64,000 bases of DNA from Cladobotryum mycophilum (Eukaryota > Ascomycota > Sordariomycetes > Hypocreales > Hypocreaceae): the NCBI GenBank assembly GCA_036429605.1, contig JAVFKD010000002.1, positions 3,410,001 through 3,474,000 on the forward strand. Direction: 5' to 3'. The translations under genes were made by a program, and so were the position numbers. Positions within the stretch are counted from its first letter, which is position 1. Each line of letters opens with the position of its first letter. Below are positions 56,459 to 64,000 of this stretch, piece after piece. The notes under the pieces were generated by a model. The model saw nothing but the letters and a program-made list of their open reading frames with translations. It had not been told where the DNA came from and ran no database searches.

Positions 56459-58921
56459 ATGTGGACCTCTACATCTAATGCAATGGCTATCTATTCTGGC
56501 CTGCCTCCAGTTCGACCTGGAGCTAAACTTCGCAGGACTCCTCCCAAGTCCTCTACTGCTCCCTCCTCTCCCCAAGCCGAATACTCCTCTCCTCCGATGT
56601 CTACAGAAAATCTCGACGAATTCTTTGGACCCGCCATGGACCGGCCTCCATCTCCGGAGAGAATACGACAGGTAAACCAACAGATGAAGCAATCATATCT
56701 GCAACGCCACCCAGGCCATCGCGCGGCTTTTTCAGCTTCTTCTTCTATATCATCACTACATAGCGAGTTTCTCGGATGGGAGCAGTCGTTGGATAATCTG
56801 CCCATTATTCGACGCCCATCTGTGTTATCCACGGAAGGCAAATCCCCAAACAGAGAACGCGATAACTCTCCCACCTTTAGCAGGAACATCCTTCACCGAA
56901 GACGAGGCTCAAAGAGAGAGAACAGCATCAACAGCTCGGCTGCTAGCTCTCTGTATTCGACAGATTCATCAGCAGACAATGGCTCGCCTGGTCAAAAGGA
57001 ATCCTTCAGGACCAATCTCTTTTCCCGACGCAAGCCTTCCCGTGACGATACCTCGCAAAAGAAATTCCAAATTTCAAACCCGTTCAACTTCAAGCACGTT
57101 TTGCACACTGATCGTGAAACAATCCCTGAAGTTGAAGTTACTAAGCCATCTGATATGTTGGCTATGAATGTCACTGGCTTTGGCATGATCAAGACACACG
57201 ATATTTCATCCTTGGATAACAGGGTAGCATCGAACCAAGCTGCATTTGCTTCTGAACCTCGTCGATTCATGAGACGTATTCGTTCGCAGGAACAATTGCG
57301 AGCGGCGCCTTCACTACCAACATCGCCACCGAGACCACCAAGATCACCAACCTCGCCTATATTACCCCAGTCACTTCTTCCTATTCCGCCCCCTCGAGTT
57401 TCCAGCCGAAAAGCTGCTTACCCCGATGTCAATGTGCATTTGGCAAATCTGAGCCTGGTCCGACCCAAGACAAGTGGTGGCTTTCGGCACCCGCAGCCCT
57501 TTAGTCCCACTCACTCTCTGCATGATCCAATGCCTCTCCCAATCTCATTTCACTTGCCTCCGACACCACCAAAGCGGGATGATTCTGACGAAAATGACAC
57601 CACCGCCTCTATCGTCAAAGAAGCAGCCTGGCCACTGGCCAGCCCCGTCACAGTATCCTTTGAGTCACCACTTCCCGATGTACCGGAAGAGGAGGAGCAG
57701 AATTATCAGTCGAGAAAGTCCCGACTGAGCATCGGGAGCAATTCGTCCATCAAGGGAAATCAGTCTGCCGCTGTGTTGCGCTTGTTGTCCAAATCTCAGC
57801 GCCCAATGAGTGGCACCTCTGAGACCCTTGGTCGCCACGATCTGGTTGCGGCGCATCCGATCATCGTGGAGAGCTCTGAGGAGGGACATGGCTTCCATTT
57901 CGGGATTATTGAGGAAAGTTGGGAAGACGATATCGACTACTGCTATGAGCACGAGGCCGAGGCAAACTGTGACTATCAGTGGGAGAGGGCATCTCTGGAT
58001 ACTGCTCGCGACGCGACTTTGTCTCGTCCAGAGGCTCATTTGCCGATTGGTACTGCTCACTCATCCCCCGGGTTGCTCTCCGTTTCCGGATTTGACATGC
58101 CTGCTTTGAGCCCAGTTAGTCAAGCCTCAACTGGACTGGGCAGTGAGGCCGTCACACCAACATCCAATCCTCCCATGCTTGGTAATTTTTCACTTCCACG
58201 GGTTGGCAGAACGCGCATCCGTGCTTCACATGCCTCTAGCTTCAAGGAGTCACATGGCTTTACTTTATCACCATCGTTGCTTATTCCAAGCGAAATGCAC
58301 CATCAGCTGCTTCTAACCAAGGTCTTCCGTGATTCATATACCGAAGATGAGGAGCTCATGGCTCCTGAGCAAATGCCAGTATCCCAGTTTGATGATGATG
58401 TCAACTCGAGTCTTAGCAATAAGCTTTCTCAGTGGTTTCACCAAAGATCAAGCACTTCTACCACTGATACAAGTTCTACATCTAGAACTGACTCTAGTGG
58501 AGATCGCCACCACTCTGCTAACTCATCCTGGTCATTCCTTACTCGACCTACGACGAGTAGCACATCCGTTAGCAAGATGACGGGCTCATACACCGAGGCT
58601 ACGGAGCCTCTCCCTGCAACCCATTCGCTTGACAGAGTAGTTAATGATGCACAAGATGCCACTCTCTCTCCTACCGGGGATACCGTCCCCGAACTTACAC
58701 CATTTGCTATTCCTCAGTCTGGAAAGATGTCTTACCACAAGGCACACGCCAGCGAGTCTCTCATTCGCCATGAAGGCTTGCACTCTGCTAATGGCTTTGA
58801 ATCAATGAGAGCGCGACGGTCGCGTGCTAGGACAACCAGCATGAGCACCCAGGCGCCTCCTGTTGGGCAATATTCACTATTCCCCCGGAGCTATATCAGA
58901 CCTACCGGTGATCAAATCTAA
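56459..58921 (+). CDS. CRIB (p21-Rho-binding) domain protein, likely Cdc42/Rac effector
   Basis: Single exon, 820 residues, mostly disordered and Ser/Pro-rich. At about residues 203-218 is a CRIB motif, ISNPFNFKHVLHTD, which fits ISxPxxFxHxxH. This is the minimal GTP-Cdc42/Rac binding element, preceded by a basic stretch (SRRKPSRDDTSQKKFQ) that could bind membrane lipids. There is no kinase domain, so it is not a PAK (Ste20/Cla4). It resembles Gic-like scaffolds or other kinase-free CRIB proteins of filamentous fungi. Other conserved-looking blocks are ENLDEFFGPAMDRPPSPERI near residue 50 and acidic patches with aromatic residues at ~475-505. Pro-rich segments (PPRPPRSPTSP) may bind SH3 domains. 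A role in polarity or morphogenesis is inferred. The 8-kb gene-poor region upstream is compatible with complex regulation. Confidence 0.75.
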   Translation: MWTSTSNAMAIYSGLPPVRPGAKLRRTPPKSSTAPSSPQAEYSSPPMSTENLDEFFGPAMDRPPSPERIRQVNQQMKQSYLQRHPGHRAAFSASSSISSLHSEFLGWEQSLDNLPIIRRPSVLSTEGKSPNRERDNSPTFSRNILHRRRGSKRENSINSSAASSLYSTDSSADNGSPGQKESFRTNLFSRRKPSRDDTSQKKFQISNPFNFKHVLHTDRETIPEVEVTKPSDMLAMNVTGFGMIKTHDISSLDNRVASNQAAFASEPRRFMRRIRSQEQLRAAPSLPTSPPRPPRSPTSPILPQSLLPIPPPRVSSRKAAYPDVNVHLANLSLVRPKTSGGFRHPQPFSPTHSLHDPMPLPISFHLPPTPPKRDDSDENDTTASIVKEAAWPLASPVTVSFESPLPDVPEEEEQNYQSRKSRLSIGSNSSIKGNQSAAVLRLLSKSQRPMSGTSETLGRHDLVAAHPIIVESSEEGHGFHFGIIEESWEDDIDYCYEHEAEANCDYQWERASLDTARDATLSRPEAHLPIGTAHSSPGLLSVSGFDMPALSPVSQASTGLGSEAVTPTSNPPMLGNFSLPRVGRTRIRASHASSFKESHGFTLSPSLLIPSEMHHQLLLTKVFRDSYTEDEELMAPEQMPVSQFDDDVNSSLSNKLSQWFHQRSSTSTTDTSSTSRTDSSGDRHHSANSSWSFLTRPTTSSTSVSKMTGSYTEATEPLPATHSLDRVVNDAQDATLSPTGDTVPELTPFAIPQSGKMSYHKAHASESLIRHEGLHSANGFESMRARRSRARTTSMSTQAPPVGQYSLFPRSYIRPTGDQI

Positions 58922-60010
58922 ATTGTTATACGAATCATTACGTCCTTTGAGAGCCAACAAAAGCATTCCTTTCATTTTTCTTTCATTTCTTCTTCATTTC
59001 CATCACATATATCAGTTTAGGAATTGCAAATTTCAGACGGAGTTGGGAGGAGACACTGTGTACAACAAGCGAATTGTACATCACATGGCAAGGTCTGCTG
59101 GCCTTTGAAGGGTTGATTGTTTGGAGATCCACATCTTGATCTCATTCTTACGGCGTTTTCATATTTTGTTGGTTATATAGATTATATATATAGAGAGAGA
59201 GACGCCTATCGCGTCACCGCCACGCCCACGACTTGGGGCTCTTCTTGGGATATAGGATTACTAGGGAAAAAGAAAGACAGGTCCTTCTGCGCGAATAGCT
59301 TATTAAAAAGAAGGAATTTGGGAACATTAGAAGGAGTTTGGGATTTATTTTGGAGGAAGAACTTGCTGAAGCAATAGCTCGTTGGAGTTGGGGATGAATG
59401 ATGGACTCATGACTCAGGCAAACGGAGTCAGACTCTCTAGACGAGATGTTTTTATTTATTTATATATCGGCACACACATGGAGTGTTGCATGTCAGTGAT
59501 TACTTCTGCACTGGTACGTGGTACTCTGAATATAGGTTCTATTTAAGCCTTTTACTCATAGTCGCGATGGCGTTGATTGTGATTGTGATTTTGTGTTGCC
59601 GGATGTCCGGGGGGGTGATATAAATAACTCCCTGCCTTCATCCCCTATACTCTGCGTCGCCAGACTCTGGCATTGCTTTTTCCTGGGCCACATGTCGCTG
59701 CTGGAGTGGTGCGATTGAGCACTCCAGTGGAGTTGTTTTTATGTTTGCATTCAACCTCAATTTCTTCCGTCATGTGCTGGTAATGCCGCGTCCCTACCGC
59801 CCCGCAGACGACTGGAGCCTCCCAAACATTGATAAATGCAGCCTAACTACCTAGTCAAGTTCAAGGCTTCTGTTTAGGCATCACCATCAACGGACCCGCA
59901 TAGAAATCCATCGTTATTTAAGGACGATATATACATACGTACATACACACACAGCGTACTGGAAAACCTGATCAGGAGAAGAAGCGTCCACCCCATTTTG
60001 CCGAATCACC
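58922..60010. other. 1.1-kb intergenic region
   Basis: No supported gene. There is a short AT/AG microsatellite near 59180-59202. TATATA-like sequence and a TACATACG repeat at 59930-59950 lie just before the next start. Confidence 0.4.
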
Positions 60011-61096
60011 ATGACGACGGACAAGTCTCGCCTCGATCGAGTATACGCGGAGCTCCTGCAGCACCACCCATACGGGTGGGCTCTCTACAAAAAAGTTACC
60101 AGACGAGAGATATTCCCCGGAAGCTGCGGTTATTTCGACCCGGATGGCGATTGGCACATGCTCCTCGATCTTACCGACCCGGACAACCTCGATGATCACG
60201 GATGGACGATTCCTGGCGATGGAATACACGTCACGGAGAGCCCCGAGTCGATGACATGGGGCCCAAAGACTTCGCTGTCTGTTCAGTCTCATGGCGCGGG
60301 TGGTGCAGCTGGAGCCACGTAAGTCATTGATTTTTTGACATGTGTGTGTGTGTACGTGTGTACTTGTATGCATGCAAGCATACCTGCGTTTGTTTTTTTC
60401 TTGTTTCTTCTTCGAATTTCGCGTGGCTTACCGACAATTCATATTCATAGGGTGGCGGCTGTGCCGATCAAGGCCTCGGTGAGGATGTCATTCGAGAGCA
60501 AAAATGACGTGGGAGCGGTGCTCACCACCGAGAGTCCCGTCTGGAAGCACCAGATGGGTCATGAGTCGAGCGCCGTGCAGTGGATGGCGAATAACACGCC
60601 AGAGGTAATCCGCCGGTATAGGAGTATCATTAAGAGACACGGAATCTGGATCGTGACCAAGACCTACTCCACGCGACGCTGCGGCATCGCCATTATGACG
60701 GGGAAATCGTCGACAGTGGAGATTGGCCTCGAGGCCGGCGTTCAGGGCGTATCGACGCTCGCGCCCAAGAGCTCGTGGTCCAGGAGCACCGGGAGCTCCT
60801 GCATGGAACTGCACGAGGATGAGGACGGGGTGGTAGTGTTCATCAGCGGGATATACTTTTCGCAGAAGCTGTTTGGCTCGAAGCTGAGCCACACGCGGGA
60901 CCAGCCTCAGCAGAAGGATAAGATGTTTCGAGGACACGGTGGTGGTGATGATGATGATGATAATAATAATAATGATAATGATGAGTCTGAGAATGCGCTG
61001 GGCTCTGAGGATGGAGGGGAGCACATGGAGCTGGATGTGGAGTGCTACCCGTCTCACGACGATTCTGGATCCGAGTATGAGTCGGAGTCGGAGTGA
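60011..61096 (+). CDS. Conserved fungal protein, candidate gasdermin-like (tentative)
   Basis: Two exons (60011-60318, 60451-61096; intron donor GTAAGT, acceptor TTCATAG) give 317 residues with no signal peptide. Seen: RREIFPGSCGYFDPDGDWHM, LLDLTDPDNLDDHGW, MTWGPKTSLSV, then alternating short beta-like segments (VPIKASVRMSFES, GAVLTTESPVWKHQ), a helix (AVQWMANNTPEVIRRYRSI), strands HGIWIVTKTYSTRRCGIAIM and VVVFISGIYF. After residue ~265 comes a very acidic Asp/Asn/Glu tail. The order of elements (small N-terminal sheet, paired long strands, helix, 'xxWIVTKTY' strand, glycine-rich loop, final strand) resembles the pore-forming domain of gasdermins, including Neurospora RCD-1. Fungal gasdermins act in regulated cell death and often sit beside a protease gene; none is seen here. 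The likeness is structural intuition, not an alignment. Confidence 0.4.
60943..60984. repeat. GAT/AAT trinucleotide repeat inside the gene
   Basis: In-frame GAT then AAT repeats encode runs of Asp and Asn in the acidic tail of the candidate gasdermin-like protein. Trinucleotide slippage would vary tail length without breaking frame. Confidence 0.8.
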
Positions 61097-61294
61097 AGAG
61101 GAGGTATTTTATTCAAGCCTGGTATAAACGCTTTCCCTTCCATATACCTATGTTACCTATCGCTAGCCCTATTTACATAATCTTGGTTGTATTGAAAACT
61201 TGCGGATGTATCGCATCTTGCTCACGCTTGCTCCCCTTGGGACGCCCTTACTCGTCAGAATTGACCAATGCCTCAACGACGGGCCGAGAAGACA

Positions 61295-63004
61295 TCAACT
61301 CGTCGCTAATTTATTCGTCTCCCATTTGAGCTGACATAATGACACTGGGTGTAGAACTTGTTGACGAAGTTTAAGAAGGCCAACGACGGAGCCATACGAT
61401 GTAATAGCCCCTCCATCTAGACGTTGCATCCTCATCACGAGGCCACGATTCATATGCTTTTCTGCTACACGCTCCCAGGCATCGAATACCGTTATTTTTA
61501 GTTCGAATTGCCAGGTACTGGTTATATAAATGGTGGGCCACTGATTCACCCCATAGCGAAGGTACGTGAAGATAAACGCAGCACCTTTCTTGCCATTCCA
61601 AATCTCCATGGCACGCAGCTTGGGCATCCGCATGGCCGCGTTCGCAGCGTTTAATAACATGGCATTGATCTTGTTCTTGAATTTTGACGGCTGTAGAAGC
61701 TGTGATGTGAGGATCAGCGACTCGAGGTTTGGCCACTCGGGTTCGTAAAAAGGGGAGGGGGCAGCATTCCCGCTTGCCCTTTGGTCAGTTCCCAGGGCTT
61801 CTTCTGCAAATGATTTCAAGTTATAAAGCCCAAACAAGCTTGTCAAAAAGAATATTGTCTCTGGAGACAATGAGCTTATATGCGTGGATTGCTTAAAGTA
61901 GAAGGGTCGGAAAAAGTCCTCGGCATTCGCAACAAAAGCTACAGACAGCTGTGTAATAGAGTGGCTCATGACGGCAAGCATCCAACCTAGTATAGGCGAC
62001 AATTTTGGTCTCTCATACCGATTGAACAATGAGTTGCAGTCTTCAAAGATAGCCAGGCTCTTGAGCGGTTTCACTCTCCCTAGGAGCTCGGTTAGGTCCA
62101 TTTGGTAATCTACGATCAATCAGCATTTTAATCAAGACCGCTGTGGAAACGGATGGCACAAACTGCTCTCGAGAAGGGGGCTAATCTCGCGCCAGATCTC
62201 TAGAGTTAAAATCTCAACGCCCGGCAGGCTCTGAAGAATCCTGCCCAGTGCCACGGGATCAAAAGCACGAAAGTACTGTCGACGTATGAGCAGTCCCTTG
62301 ACCACGGAGACGCTTGAGAGTTCTTTATTTGCCCCTTCACGAAATCCGCTGAAATCGAGCTCCATCTGGTTGCTGAAAACACGCTCCGCTGAATGTCCTT
62401 CAGGCTCAGATATCCTTACACCATTTAACCAGCCGTGTCTATGATGGCGGCGGCGCTCAGAAGCAGATTGTGGAAGTGTCGTGCAAGGTACAAGTGCAGC
62501 ATACTCTCTATATGTGCACTTTTCGTCCTGCGCATGTGGATAAATGCCTTTGTCGATCCGATAGTCGGGAAAGTAGTGATAACGGTCACTCGGAGAGTGT
62601 ACGCTAAGTTCCAAGACAAGGCCTCCATCGCCCACCTCCCAGGAACTCAATGCCCCTAGTAGGCTCCATATGGCTCTGGTGAATCTCCGGTTGGCTCGGG
62701 CTTCCTCTTCTCGAGTTTGGTTCTTCTTGTAGTGGGAGCAACTGTACGGGGGAGTTTCGAACCGTAGCCAGATGTGCTTGACGAGCCGTCTCCTTTCTGG
62801 ATAAACAATTTGGTTGAATTTGCTGATACATGACGGACGCAAAATCAGTCTGTGGAAGTTCCTCGCCTCGAAGAAATCTTGCCATTCTGCATTCACGCTG
62901 GCGTAGGCGCACGTCTTGCTGCCGTCATCACTGAGCAGCTTCAAGATCATAAGCCTGATCTCACAAGGGAGAGCGTACCACCCAAGTGTCATGGTGCACA
63001 TCAC
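61295..63004 (-). CDS. F-box-like protein of the fungal DUF6546 type
   Basis: Two exons, 63004-62164 and 62109-61295, with a 54-nt intron (donor GTTTGT, branch CTGAT, acceptor CGTAG), give 551 residues. The N-terminus has an F-box-like motif, WYALPCEIRLMILKLLSDDG followed by CAYASVNAEWQDFFE. RNFHRLILRPSCISKFNQIV and RRRLVKHIWLRFE come next. The rest has leucine-rich-like spacing (LPGVEILTLEIWREI, PLKSLAIFEDCNSLFNR, WPNLESLILTSQLL, MPKLRAMEIWNGKKGAAF). This layout is common in large, fast-evolving fungal F-box families. F-box proteins link substrates to SCF ubiquitin ligases; the substrate is unknown. The family number is from memory and less certain than the F-box call. Confidence 0.65.
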
Positions 63005-63891
63005 GCTTTATAAAGAAAGATTGAAAGAAGGTATTGGAGAAGTGAAAATGATGCGAAGGATATAATAGAAGTACAATATGATAGAGCGTGTTGAGGAAAT
63101 TTTGCATTTGCTTTGCGTTGCTTTGCCTTGTCTAGGTTGCTTTGCTTCGTTTTGAGTTGTTATTTCGTCTCTTTCAAGTAGCCCGTTCTCACTTGCCCCC
63201 TAACATCAAAGCTCTTGCATCTTTGTGGTGCCGAGGTTGGGAGTGTGGGAGAGCAGGAATGATGCTCTTCTGCAAATCTACAATTACCTAAGTAAGGCTT
63301 CGAAGCAAACCATCTCGTTTCGTCAGGGTCAGATCAAGTGGAAAGCGCAATTATCTATGTAGCTTTGCGTATTTCTACTACTATGGAAGTATACTTACTC
63401 GCTAGCATCAGATCAAAGTACTAAGACAGCTACTCAGATAGCGTGTCATATTCCTATTATGCGCAATACCTTCCTTCAATAATGTAGAGACATCTCCATC
63501 AGCCAGTTCCAACGAAATGAGTAGGATGATAATGTACTGAATGTCAACAGGATTGATACATATAGGTTACAATTGTTGCATCAACTTTCACATACGACCA
63601 TATCCATTGGAATATACGGGATCCCGTCCGCTCTCCCATAGTCAAGCCAATGAGAGGCAGATTAGTAGTTGGGTGGGTGACCACCAGCGAACACCGGCTG
63701 TTGTATGTTTTTTTTTGTGTCCCTTTCTTTTTGCCAGATGAGGGTGGTGGTGGTTAATAATGTGAGAGGTTTGTTCAAGGGCTTAAGTTCCCATGTGAGG
63801 CTCGTCAAGCATGTGTTAGTTTACCAGGGTAAAATCTGCGACTACAGGGGAGAAATCCCTTTACATGGCCCCTCACGGTACCGGGTTAATA
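63005..63891. other. Intergenic region near the right edge
   Basis: About 890 bases. 63095-63165 is an imperfect TTGCTTTG repeat. No conserved frame is seen before the coding end at 63892. Confidence 0.4.
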
Positions 63892-64000
63892 TTATTCCGT
63901 GGCCTTCCATAACAGCATCTTCATCAAGCTCATGTATTGCCACTTCTCTGGATGACGGTCTAGGGCGCCTTCTATCCATTTCATCTCTTTATGAAGTTGA
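63892..64000 (-). CDS. C-terminal end of an unidentified gene running off the right edge
   Basis: The last 35 codons on the minus strand read HKEMKWIEGALDRHPEKWQY and end LMKMLLWKATE before a TAA at 63892-63894. The composition (Trp, Lys, Met-rich, amphipathic helix) looks coding, unlike the neighbouring non-coding DNA. I do not recognise the family. The gene body and start lie outside the window. Confidence 0.4.
   Translation of the reverse strand, partial: QLHKEMKWIEGALDRHPEKWQYMSLMKMLLWKATE

Noticed and set aside
60488..61057. 189-codon minus-strand frame with an isoleucine run
   Set aside because: It is antisense to the second exon of the 60.0-61.1 kb gene; the Ile run mirrors the GAT/AAT repeat.
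1..64000. tRNA, rRNA, CRISPR arrays and secondary-metabolite backbone genes
   Set aside because: I looked for B-box-like GTTCRANNC contexts, repeat-spacer arrays and PKS/NRPS/terpene signatures and saw none that stand up.

Overview
The window is nuclear DNA of a filamentous ascomycete, most likely a sordariomycete and perhaps Hypocreales. Genes carry short spliceosomal introns (about 50-120 nt) with GTRAGT-like donors, CTGAC/CTGAT branch sites and CAG/TAG acceptors. The gene set is typically fungal: a Tup1/RCO-1 corepressor, RNase MRP subunit Rmp1, C-5 sterol desaturase, Las21/Gpi7, Mpm1-like, DUF2015, DUF2423, DUF3176, a Zn2Cys6 factor and a NACHT-ankyrin relic. I saw no operons, tRNA, rRNA, CRISPR arrays or intact transposons. 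Exon coordinates were derived by reading splice sites and checking that phases close, not by alignment.

Layout. 1-34.4 kb is a dense housekeeping block: AVT1-like transporter (-, cut by the left edge), RMP1 (+), TUP1 (-), ERG3 (+), DUF2015 (-), ribosomal protein eL28 (+), cytosolic malate dehydrogenase (+), TRAPP subunit Trs33 (-), Siz/PIAS SUMO ligase (-), DUF2423 (+), LAS21/GPI7 (+), condensin YCG1 (-), NOP4 (+), Mpm1-like (-) and a NIPA/DUF803 transporter (+). Several pairs are head-to-head and probably share promoters (DUF2015/eL28, YCG1/NOP4, Mpm1-like/NIPA). 35.8-48.3 kb is more accessory: a secreted TAP-like alpha/beta hydrolase, a DUF3176 membrane protein, a decayed hydrolase-NACHT-ankyrin (NLR-like) gene, and a Zn2Cys6 transcription factor. 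48.3-56.5 kb is an 8.1-kb stretch with no gene I can support, upstream of a CRIB-domain protein (56.5-58.9 kb). 60.0-63.0 kb holds a protein that may be gasdermin-like and an F-box-like protein. A partial gene runs off the right edge.

Main points for follow-up. (1) Rmp1, Tup1 and Trs33 are each broken by apparent one-base losses in homopolymer runs (seven sites). Restoring one base at each site closes every exon phase, so I read this as sequencing or consensus undercalls rather than gene loss. (2) RMP1 and the SUMO ligase appear to use GC-AG introns. (3) A 55-nt intron in TRS33 is bounded by a 13-bp direct repeat, as expected if the intron arose by tandem duplication. (4) The NLR-like locus has lost its P-loop and carries stops and frame changes. 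(5) The 317-residue protein at 60.0-61.1 kb is a candidate fungal gasdermin, a cell-death protein.
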